From an uncultured Gammaproteobacteria bacterium (GTDB taxonomy: Bacteria > Pseudomonadota > Gammaproteobacteria > UBA6429 > Thiohalophilaceae): a DNA stretch of 64,000 nucleotides. A program made the position numbers and the translations under genes. The first letter of the stretch is position 1. Every line of letters starts with the position of its first letter. Below, in pieces: positions 24,685 through 32,765 of this stretch. The notes under the pieces are model-generated. The model did not search any database, was not told where the DNA came from, and worked only from the letters and a program-made list of their open reading frames with translations. The stretch spans positions 124,001 through 188,000 of the forward strand of contig CAJYAN010000007.1 in assembly GCA_913064945.1 (NCBI GenBank), written 5' to 3'.

Positions 24685-27463
24685 AGGGGTCACTTCGTTC
24701 ACTCTTGGCATAGCGTGCTGGCTCAAGTTTGATTAGTTGCTGTTGGCTTTTTTGAACCCACTGATCGTATATGCCCTCGGTGGTATGTTTAAGATTGGCG
24801 GCGTGGATATCGATTGCCTTCTCTTCAAAGGGATAGGCCTGTTCTTCCAGTAGTAAAGTATATTGTTCGAGTTCCTCGGCGGACAGGCCTTTGGGGCGTT
24901 GTGAATTTGTTAAGGCCCTGGCAAAGTCATGATAGATCTCAGCGATCTGATATGTCGCCGCCGTTGCGACATCGCTAATCTGATACGCCGCTGCCCGTTC
25001 ATAGGCTTTAATGGCCTTTTGCATGAGGACTTTTTTCTTTTTCAGACTTTTCTTTAGCGGAATGCGAAGCGTGGTCTTCTGATAGGCTGTGAGCCTCGGC
25101 TGGGCCAGGGTAAGTGTGGCCTCGGCCGCCAGTGTGCGGCTACGCGGAGTACGATGCGTGCCCGCTGCGCGATCGGCATTGATGATCTCGTTGAGCCAGT
25201 ATCCCCAACGTTTGGCATCACGTTGTGACTTGTAATGTTCCGCCAGATACAGACGTGCCTCGATACTTTGTGGTAGTTGAGTTGGAAATTCCCTGACATA
25301 GCGTTGGTAGAGCCTGGCAGTCCTGGCCGACTGTTTACCTGCTTTATAGAGCGTCGCCGCCTGCCAGAGCATGGTCTGACGATACTGGGTATCTTTTGAA
25401 CCGAGCGCCAACGATTCAATTTCAGCTGCGGCCTTCAGTCCCTGTCCAGATTGCGTATAGACCAGGGCGAGTTTTTCAGTGACACCGTCTTGCAGTTTGT
25501 TCTTGGGATACTGCCTGCGAAAACACTCCAGCACCTGGGCGGCTCGGCGCCAGTCCTTCATCTGTATCAGGACGGTTGCCGCATCATACTCGGCATTCAC
25601 AACAAGACCAGAGCTCGGCACGGCCTGTTTGACGCGCAGATAATGGCCAACGGCGAGAGCCAGCATCCCCTTCTGGCGATCCTGGTCGGCTTGTTTGTAA
25701 ATACTGGCTGCAAGTCGATCATTAATGGCGGAAATTTGTTTGTCGCTTTTAGGTAAATAAGTCAGGACGGTGGTATAGGCCTTTTCTGCCTGGGCATAAT
25801 GTGTCAGTTCAAACTGTGAGTGTGCATATACCAACCACACCGTCTTCTCAAGGGCAGGGTCCTTGACATTCTCTTTCTGAATAAGGCGCAGCGCCACTTC
25901 CGAAGCACGCGTGTACTGTTTTGATTGAAATAATTCTTCCGCCGTTTTGGCCAGCACGGCAGGCACCTGTTTATGCTGGGGAAAGGTATTGGCAAATTTT
26001 AAGGCGCTGGCGATTTTCTTTTCCTGCCAGACCGTCTGTTGCTCAGGCGCGACTGCCTTTGCGGCCTGTATGTATGCCAGAATGGCGGCATAACCTGCGA
26101 CAGCGCTTTTCTGATGTAGCGGATATTGATAAGCCGTTTTTTCATATTGTGTCACCGCCTCGACATAACGCCTGCCATCAAATAGACAATCCGCCAGTAA
26201 AAAATTCATACTGGCAGTATCGGCATCATTAGGAAATGAATTGATATACGTGGCGTACCATTGTGCCGCGATTTGGAAAGTGGCTGGCTTTCGATCCTTA
26301 CGCGCAGCGGCGTGGTAATACGTGGCCAGATCACGCAGGTGTGATTTCAAGAGTGGTTTGACCTGCTGGCGAACCGTTTCTGGTTGTTGTTGCCAGAATT
26401 GACTCTGTACGCCATACAGTCTTACAAATTGTGCCTTGGCAGGTAGTACCAGACTGGGGAAGCCGCCTTTGATATAGGCGGCAATCGCGGCCTGATGAAA
26501 CTGTGGCGCCAGGGGACTGTTTGGAAAACGGTCTACAAAGGCCAGGTAGGTCTTGGCTGCATCATGAATGCGATCCTTACTAAGATAGAGTTCGCCGAGT
26601 TGACGGTAGATGAGGGGCTCATAGACGCGAGCACCCTGGTTCTTAAAATAGCTGGCGAGACTCTCGCGGCCCTGTTGATAGCTGAAAGAGAGGCTGACCG
26701 CGTGTAAAGTGTCTTGCAGAATTTCTTTTTCGGGACGTGTCAGACCGGGAACAGGTCCGTCGGCCAGGAGCTGTCCCTGGGCATACTTACGATCAAGTAA
26801 TTTAAAAAACGCATTCAGTGCTTCGGTATAGCGCTGATTTTTAAACTGGGTCCAGCCATATTTATAAAGCGACTTTTCATAATAGATCGAGTTTGGATAG
26901 TGATCGACGACGGTGCGGTAAGCCTCACCAGCCTTTTGGTAATCACGCAGGACAAAAAGTATCTCGCCACGTCGAAACTGGACTTCATCAATCAGTGAAA
27001 AATCAGGAAAGCGATGCGCGATACTGTTTAGCGCCATCATTGCATGGTTCGAGTCACCGTTGAGCTCATAGGCACGGGCGAGTTGATACAGCACCATGCC
27101 ATTTTTTTTGCTGTCAGGGTAGGTCTTGAGATACGTTTGATAGAGACGAATGGCTGCTTCAATTTGCGTCGAAGCCCGTTCGAGGTGGCGGGAACTTATA
27201 TTATCAAGTTCGCTGTTTTCAAGTTCCAGATCAGCGAGGCGGCGCATTGCCTCGCTGTACATTGGTTCAGTCGGGGTTAATTCGAGAAAGTCGCGATACT
27301 GTTCGATAACACGTGGCTCTTGAATTTTTGGTACCTGTGTTTTATCAAAGGCATAGTCCTTCGCCTTAAGCTCGGCGATAGTATTTTCCTTATCGCGGTT
27401 GCTCGCGCAGGCGACCAGACCGAGTATAAAGGTCAGATAGAGAAGGAGGTGCCGGTAGTTCAT
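24665..27463 (-). CDS. large TPR lipoprotein, 932 aa
   Basis: A 932-residue protein built almost wholly of TPR-like helical pairs. The N-terminal signal has a lipobox (LGLVAC), predicting outer-membrane anchoring. Representative repeat stretches are YQLARAYELNGDSNHAMMAL, FRRGEILFVLRDYQKAGEAY and QLGELYLSKDRIHDAAKTY, with more to about residue 850. The repeats suggest a long periplasmic scaffold that binds other proteins. The start overlaps the stop of the upstream TPR gene (ATGA), a sign of coupling. Large TPR proteins accompany AglRQS-like motors in Myxococcus (GltD, GltI). The exact role here is unknown. Confidence 0.88.
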   Translation of the reverse strand: MNYRHLLLYLTFILGLVACASNRDKENTIAELKAKDYAFDKTQVPKIQEPRVIEQYRDFLELTPTEPMYSEAMRRLADLELENSELDNISSRHLERASTQIEAAIRLYQTYLKTYPDSKKNGMVLYQLARAYELNGDSNHAMMALNSIAHRFPDFSLIDEVQFRRGEILFVLRDYQKAGEAYRTVVDHYPNSIYYEKSLYKYGWTQFKNQRYTEALNAFFKLLDRKYAQGQLLADGPVPGLTRPEKEILQDTLHAVSLSFSYQQGRESLASYFKNQGARVYEPLIYRQLGELYLSKDRIHDAAKTYLAFVDRFPNSPLAPQFHQAAIAAYIKGGFPSLVLPAKAQFVRLYGVQSQFWQQQPETVRQQVKPLLKSHLRDLATYYHAAARKDRKPATFQIAAQWYATYINSFPNDADTASMNFLLADCLFDGRRYVEAVTQYEKTAYQYPLHQKSAVAGYAAILAYIQAAKAVAPEQQTVWQEKKIASALKFANTFPQHKQVPAVLAKTAEELFQSKQYTRASEVALRLIQKENVKDPALEKTVWLVYAHSQFELTHYAQAEKAYTTVLTYLPKSDKQISAINDRLAASIYKQADQDRQKGMLALAVGHYLRVKQAVPSSGLVVNAEYDAATVLIQMKDWRRAAQVLECFRRQYPKNKLQDGVTEKLALVYTQSGQGLKAAAEIESLALGSKDTQYRQTMLWQAATLYKAGKQSARTARLYQRYVREFPTQLPQSIEARLYLAEHYKSQRDAKRWGYWLNEIINADRAAGTHRTPRSRTLAAEATLTLAQPRLTAYQKTTLRIPLKKSLKKKKVLMQKAIKAYERAAAYQISDVATAATYQIAEIYHDFARALTNSQRPKGLSAEELEQYTLLLEEQAYPFEEKAIDIHAANLKHTTEGIYDQWVQKSQQQLIKLEPARYAKSERSDPYAEAIQ

Positions 27464-29328
27464 GGCGCGCCTCGCTGGTCTTTATGCAATTTGTCATAGA
27501 GGCGGGTGAGGCCATATTTAGCGCGAATGAGGTAATTTTCCAGATGACGCCGACGTTGACGCAGTTTGTCGACGGCGAGCTTTTGTAGAAAACGGGTTTG
27601 TTCTGCAGTGACGATGTTGATCTGCTGGTGCAGGTCAAGCAGCCTGCTGGCAAGGCCGTTCAGGCGGATTTCATAGTCGTGAAAGGTCGACGGCGCGAGT
27701 TGTTGCCAGCTATGTCGCAGAGCATTGCGGGTTGCCCGGGTTTTTTCGATGCTGCGATCAAGCCCTATCATTTTGTGCTTGAGTTGCCAGTCGCGGGCCA
27801 CAAATTCAGTATTCAGTTTCCAGGACAGCAAACCTTTTAAGATGCGAAATTTTTCGGCCTGTTCCGAATAGTCACCATGCCCCTGAAGATGCTGAAGTAT
27901 TATCTCGATACGATTCAGACGTTTTAATATGCCCCGTTCTTTACCTTGCGCCAGGGCCAGGCCATCCTGGGTTGATTCAATGTGCTGCAACTCGGCGGCA
28001 AGTTCGTCGCGGCGTTTGATGAACGCCGTTAATTGTGCGAGGCGTTTGTCATCGCGAATGATTTTGAGTTTTTGTTGATAGCTTGCCTCACGCTCTTTTA
28101 ACATTAGTCGGTATGACGGAATTTGTCGCTGCCAGAATTGCAGGCGATGTTGTAAAAATAAAAGCTCACGATAACTTTGGTAGGTGTTCTGAAATTGTCG
28201 AGATGCCAGCAGGTTACTGAGATAGGGGCTGCTGATAGAGTCGGGTAACTCAGCCTGTTCACGTAATTGCAAAGATTCATCATTAAGCGACCGAGGTTTA
28301 AGTGCCGCGAGTAATTCACCGGTTTCAACCGCGTGCAGGACATTGGCCAGCCGGGTCATTTCAGTCTTATAGGTGTTGACCGCCTCGTTATAGTAGGCCA
28401 GTGCGGCCTGGGGCTTTTGCAGTAGCTCCAGAGTATGAGGTATGGCGAGCAGCGCCTCCTGTACGGTCGGGTTGATGGTGGGGCGTTTGCGCAATTCCAT
28501 CCAGGGGACCAGCGCGTTGCTATAGTCTTTTTTCTGGTAATGGGCCCAGCCAACACCTAACAGCGCCTTATCGGATAATGGGCCTGAGAGACGCACCCGG
28601 CCAAAGGCGGAAATGGCCGCGTTAGCTTTTTGTGCCTGAATATCGGTGTAGCCCAGCGCCAGATTGGCACGGTCTCGCAGGGCACGTAGCTCCTGGTCAT
28701 CCGATGGTACAGACAGCTGGCCGACCGTACCGAGCCATTTCTGCGCCTGTTCGATCTGTCCGAGCTTGCTCAGGGTGACGCCAAGATTGAATTCGGAGTA
28801 GGCACGCCAGACAGGTTCATCTGTAAAATGCTGTAGCGTATCGATGGCCTGTTGATATTCATGTTGTTGTAAAAAAATATTGGTCAGCAGATTCCATCTG
28901 GCGCCTTCATGATATGCAGGCAGAGCATTTTTTATTTTTTGTAAGGCGGCACGCGCATCGGCAAAGTGACCATCGAGGTAGCGCAGGCGGGCAAGATAAA
29001 ACCAGGCTTTATCCTGAGTGTATTGTGGTGCATTTGATCTTAGCAGGCGTGAAAATATCTTTCCTGCTTCACGATACATGCCATAGGATAAATACAGGCT
29101 GCCGAGTAGTAATTCAGGTTCTGCGCCCTGATCCCGTATCGGCCGTTGTTTCTCCGCGACAGTCAGGCGGGTAATAGCGGAGAAATAATTTTCCTGATAA
29201 AAATGATATAGCGTTTCGCCGTAGCGCAGGTCATGTATGGCCTGTGGTGCAGGCTCGAATTCAGCGAAACTGCTGCTGGCAAGACTGCAGCAGAAAAGCA
29301 ACGTAACTGTCCTTAAGAAAAACGGCAT
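27460..29328 (-). CDS. exported TPR protein with coiled coil, 622 aa
   Basis: A 622-residue periplasmic protein with a signal peptide (FFLRTVTLLFCCSLASSSF, cleavage after SFA). TPR-like repeats cover about residues 40-330 (LLGSLYLSYGMYREAGKIF; FYLARLRYLDGHFADARAAL; SEFNLGVTLSKLGQIEQAQ). The second half is a mostly helical, charged, probably coiled-coil region. It has no lipobox. It overlaps the following large TPR lipoprotein gene by four bases and follows a short unknown exported protein by 18 bases. It is likely part of the same envelope assembly. Confidence 0.86.
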   Translation of the reverse strand: MPFFLRTVTLLFCCSLASSSFAEFEPAPQAIHDLRYGETLYHFYQENYFSAITRLTVAEKQRPIRDQGAEPELLLGSLYLSYGMYREAGKIFSRLLRSNAPQYTQDKAWFYLARLRYLDGHFADARAALQKIKNALPAYHEGARWNLLTNIFLQQHEYQQAIDTLQHFTDEPVWRAYSEFNLGVTLSKLGQIEQAQKWLGTVGQLSVPSDDQELRALRDRANLALGYTDIQAQKANAAISAFGRVRLSGPLSDKALLGVGWAHYQKKDYSNALVPWMELRKRPTINPTVQEALLAIPHTLELLQKPQAALAYYNEAVNTYKTEMTRLANVLHAVETGELLAALKPRSLNDESLQLREQAELPDSISSPYLSNLLASRQFQNTYQSYRELLFLQHRLQFWQRQIPSYRLMLKEREASYQQKLKIIRDDKRLAQLTAFIKRRDELAAELQHIESTQDGLALAQGKERGILKRLNRIEIILQHLQGHGDYSEQAEKFRILKGLLSWKLNTEFVARDWQLKHKMIGLDRSIEKTRATRNALRHSWQQLAPSTFHDYEIRLNGLASRLLDLHQQINIVTAEQTRFLQKLAVDKLRQRRRHLENYLIRAKYGLTRLYDKLHKDQRGAP

Positions 29329-29346
29329 ACTGGTTTAAGACTTGGC

Positions 29347-29877
29347 CTATTCCCATACCTTGACGCTAAAGTCAGGCTGTAGTTTTGAGGCATTATCGGT
29401 AATGCGTAGCTCTATGTATTTTGGTGCGCTGGTTTTATTGATAATGACTGTGGCACCTCGCCGATAGTCACGATTGTGTGGCCCCTTGCCGGTGAAGTAG
29501 GCAACCATTTGATGCCGACCGGTAGGAAGATTACCGATGTGTAAACGCTGTACACCGCCACGTTGCAATGCCTTGACTTCACGTTCGGTATAAAGATGGC
29601 TGGCAACGAGCTTGTCATTAATTTTGACCTCAACTGAATCGAGGGCGAAGAGCTTGCCCATGTCCATCGAAAGAAAAATTGTGAATTGGGTGTTGGCAGG
29701 AAAGAGCAAATCCTCTTCGAGGATAAACAGGTCACGATTAAGTTCCAGAACCTCATTTTTCAGGTCCTGTATCCGGTTGTCCAGTCCCTGTTGCGGTGCA
29801 GGTATCTCAGCGCTATAGGCATTGGGGCTAGTGATAAAAATCCAGAATAAAAAAATAAAACAAAGGCTAGTTTTCAT
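29347..29877 (-). CDS. exported hypothetical protein, 176 aa
   Basis: I cannot name the family. A signal peptide (CFIFLFWIFITSPNAYSA) precedes a short coiled coil (LDNRIQDLKNEVLELNRDLF) and a beta-rich C-terminal domain that reads like a carbohydrate-binding or transthyretin-like sandwich (LDSVEVKINDKLVASHLY, LPTGRHQMVAYFTGKG, PKYIELRITDN). It is the first gene of the compact TPR/motor run, 18 bases ahead of the 622-residue TPR gene. It may cap the periplasmic or surface side of the complex; this is inference. Confidence 0.75.
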   Translation of the reverse strand: MKTSLCFIFLFWIFITSPNAYSAEIPAPQQGLDNRIQDLKNEVLELNRDLFILEEDLLFPANTQFTIFLSMDMGKLFALDSVEVKINDKLVASHLYTEREVKALQRGGVQRLHIGNLPTGRHQMVAYFTGKGPHNRDYRRGATVIINKTSAPKYIELRITDNASKLQPDFSVKVWE

Positions 29878-30075
29878 GTCTGCATCCAGATGCGGTTATT
29901 CAGAAATGGCGGATGTTCCGTGAAGCCACTTTATTATTGTTATTTATATAAACGTCGTGTGGCCGGGACGTTCTCTATCATACTCTATTGCAGCAACGAA
30001 CATCATGACTGGGGTAATATTTGCATGATAAGTGTTAGTTCAGTCACAAAATCAACGTTTTGATGAATTCAGCGC

Positions 30076-31059
30076 TTATTGGCCTGGTGGGGTTAGTCCC
30101 TGGCTGTAGTGTATGATGCCTTTGTTATCGATCATGACGGCATCAATATCCTTCATTTTATCGACCAGCTGAATTCCTTTTTTAACGCCGAGCACGAACA
30201 GCGTGGTCGACAGGGCGTCTGTTGTCGTTGCATTGGGGCCAATGATGGTGACGCTCCACAGGCCTTTAGCGGATTTTCCGGTTCGGGGATTAAGAATGTG
30301 GCTATAACGCTCACCGTCCTTAACAAAATAGCGCTCGTAATCCCCGGAGGTCGAAATCGCAATGTCACTTAATGGTAAGGCCAGTACAGTCCCCTCGGCC
30401 TTGCGGGGGTTGCGAATGCCAATGATCCAGGGACGACCATGGCGGTCACCCAGCAGACGACTATCCCCCCCGGCGCTGACGCGGGCGTGCTTGATCCCGC
30501 ATTGCTGGAGTATCTTAATGCTGTTATCAACGGCATAGCCTTTGGCGATACCACCCAGGTCGAGGCGCATGCCGGGTTTATTAAACTTAATGGTCTGTCT
30601 GGCATCATCGAGAGCGATTTGCCGATAATCGATGATGACATGTTTTAACTGGTCGTCAGTTGGCTTTATCTTTTTGCGATAATCATAGAGATAACCGGCA
30701 CTGGCAAAACTAATATCAAATGCACCATGTGACAAACGGGAAAAGATAAAAGACCTTTTTATCAGGGCAAATAGTTCGGCGGGTGTCTTGACGGGGTGTT
30801 GTCCGGCTTCCCGGTTGATTTTGGCCAGCGGTGTGTCTTCATGAAAAGGACTCATGAGGCTATCGATGCGATGCATCTCGGTCATGACCTTCTGGATACA
30901 CAACTGTGCGTGTTGTTGATTGTTATCCCATACCTCGGCCGTGATCGAGGTACCCATAATGGCGCGTTCCTGTTCAAACCAGTCGGCATTAGCGATGCCC
31001 GGCAGTGTGGCGAACAGACAGGCAAAGACAACAGTGCGTGTTAGATGTGAAAAGGGCAT
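30076..31059 (-). CDS. apbE: FAD:protein FMN transferase
   Basis: ApbE moves FMN from FAD onto a Ser/Thr of exported target proteins. The 327-residue product has a signal peptide (VVFACLFATLPGIANA; no lipobox Cys) and family motifs: IMGTSITAEVWD, SLMSPFHEDTPLAKINREAG, FDISFASAGY, RLDLGGIAKGYAVD, ARVSAGGD and the metal-binding TTTDALSTTLFVLG. No protein in the window shows a clear D-x-x-(S/T)-G-A-(T/S) flavinylation motif, so its substrate is either atypical or elsewhere. It lies between the TPR/motor genes and the haem-protein genes on one strand. Confidence 0.94.
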   Translation of the reverse strand: MPFSHLTRTVVFACLFATLPGIANADWFEQERAIMGTSITAEVWDNNQQHAQLCIQKVMTEMHRIDSLMSPFHEDTPLAKINREAGQHPVKTPAELFALIKRSFIFSRLSHGAFDISFASAGYLYDYRKKIKPTDDQLKHVIIDYRQIALDDARQTIKFNKPGMRLDLGGIAKGYAVDNSIKILQQCGIKHARVSAGGDSRLLGDRHGRPWIIGIRNPRKAEGTVLALPLSDIAISTSGDYERYFVKDGERYSHILNPRTGKSAKGLWSVTIIGPNATTTDALSTTLFVLGVKKGIQLVDKMKDIDAVMIDNKGIIHYSQGLTPPGQ

Positions 31060-31129
31060 GTATTTACTTTGATATGAAATAAAAAGGGCAACAGAATGTT
31101 ACATCATTTGCGGCGCCTGATTCTAAATT

Positions 31130-32731
31130 TTACACACCATTATCCAGGGTGCCGCTATAAAGTGGCTGGAAGGCGGTGAGGTTATCCAGACTGCTGCTGC
31201 CGCCCAGACCGTGGCCAGGAAAGTAATTGGCGGAGGCAAACAGACCTTGTTCGCTATGTAACGCCATATAGTTCAGGACGACGGTTTCTACCAATAGATT
31301 GACGTTATTGGCGCAGGGCGAAGAGGTCGTAACGACATTGCCATCAGCACTGAAGTAACCAATTTGCTGACGTGTGGCGCTGGTCAGTAGTGGCCGACGT
31401 CTTGGATCATAAACCAGGAAGAAGGAGGCGGCGGTACCTGAGTTATCACCGGTCCAGACACCCTTGCCCCGTCCATCGGTCGAATTATCGGCGGCACCGT
31501 TACTGAACACAGAACCATCGCTGAAGACGTAGATCATCAGAGGCTTACCGATACGACGGGCATAATCCAGGCAGGCCCCGATACAGCGGCCGGCGCGAAA
31601 ATCGCGTAATTCACCGGTGGAACGGTTACCAGTGTGATAGTCATAGCCCCCCATGGTGATCGTGCCGGCACCGGCATAGCCGTTGATAGCCAGCTTCATG
31701 ACCGCCGCCGTTTTGCGAAATTCTGAATCGCTGTCGTATTCAGCACGGGTAAATATTTCCGTGCCGGCATCGGCATCCCCCGGCTTGGCCACAATGACAC
31801 CGTCTTCAGGGTCCAGGGCGGTGGGGTCAGCATAATTTTCAACCAGCGCGGCACTCTTCACATACTCGCATTCCACGCGATTTTTTACAGTCGTATCATC
31901 TGTCAGGCCGGTGGAGACACGGCCCAACTTAGCCTTGCTGATGCGGTAGATTGATTCCATGACATTTACGGTATCGGCAGACTTGGGAAACATCGTACTC
32001 AGGTCGCCGGTATCGACCAGACCGGTGGCATCGGAGCGACGATCGACTTTGGTGGGACGGGCCGCCGGGTCAATCATGAAGGCTGGTGCCATGGAGTTAC
32101 CGCCGGAATCGGTGTTGCGCGAGCCAATCAGCTTGAGTAACTCGCCATAGGCACCGGCCTTGTAGATGCCATACATCGGATTATGGGGATTATTGGCGGT
32201 ATCGTTATCCGAACGTGCGGCGATGACGGCGCCATTGGTCTGACCAAGCGCGGCCGAGGCGCGTTCTTTTATGCCTCGCAGGAAACCGCTGTCTTTATGA
32301 AAGGCAAGACCACAGGTGGTATCGGCATAATCCAGTGTGTCGGCAGGATCAATCATACCCGGTAGCATGTCTCCCTGAATACCGACGCGACTGTAGCCTG
32401 CGGTGCTGAGTTTATCGAGCTGTCCACCTGCCTGACCGACCAGGACATTGCCCGCGATACTGGCACCACCGGCGAGGTCAAAACAGATAAAGGGGACTTT
32501 ATTGCCGCCGGAAAAGTTAATACCACAATTTGTCACCGCAGTGCTTACATCGGCAGCCAGGGCATAGGCATTACGTGGTGCCGCCAGCAGGCTGAACAAC
32601 GTTGGTGCCATGACCAGACCGGCACCAGACATCAGGCCCTGACGGATAAAGTCACGACGTGTCACTGGACGCGCATGGTCCGGGTATAACAGGGGCGCAT
32701 CGGGATGCAGCGGTTTACGTCGTTTTGCCAT
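31130..32731 (-). CDS. Tat-exported protein, DUF1501-like
   Basis: A 533-residue protein with a twin-arginine signal (TRRDFIRQGLMSGAGLVMA, about 24-42), so it is probably exported folded, as cofactor- or metal-containing proteins often are. The body reads like the DUF1501/sulfatase-related group found beside exported haem proteins (FICFDLAGGASIAGN; YHTGNRSTGELRDFRAGRCI; MIYVFSDGSVFSNGA). That assignment is tentative. It lacks CxxCH. It follows the LamG-haem gene by about 34 bases, with GAGG at its start, and is likely cotranscribed with it. Confidence 0.75.
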   Translation of the reverse strand: MAKRRKPLHPDAPLLYPDHARPVTRRDFIRQGLMSGAGLVMAPTLFSLLAAPRNAYALAADVSTAVTNCGINFSGGNKVPFICFDLAGGASIAGNVLVGQAGGQLDKLSTAGYSRVGIQGDMLPGMIDPADTLDYADTTCGLAFHKDSGFLRGIKERASAALGQTNGAVIAARSDNDTANNPHNPMYGIYKAGAYGELLKLIGSRNTDSGGNSMAPAFMIDPAARPTKVDRRSDATGLVDTGDLSTMFPKSADTVNVMESIYRISKAKLGRVSTGLTDDTTVKNRVECEYVKSAALVENYADPTALDPEDGVIVAKPGDADAGTEIFTRAEYDSDSEFRKTAAVMKLAINGYAGAGTITMGGYDYHTGNRSTGELRDFRAGRCIGACLDYARRIGKPLMIYVFSDGSVFSNGAADNSTDGRGKGVWTGDNSGTAASFFLVYDPRRRPLLTSATRQQIGYFSADGNVVTTSSPCANNVNLLVETVVLNYMALHSEQGLFASANYFPGHGLGGSSSLDNLTAFQPLYSGTLDNGV

Positions 32732-32765
32732 GTTTCATTACCTCAGAGATCAATTCAATTCATGC

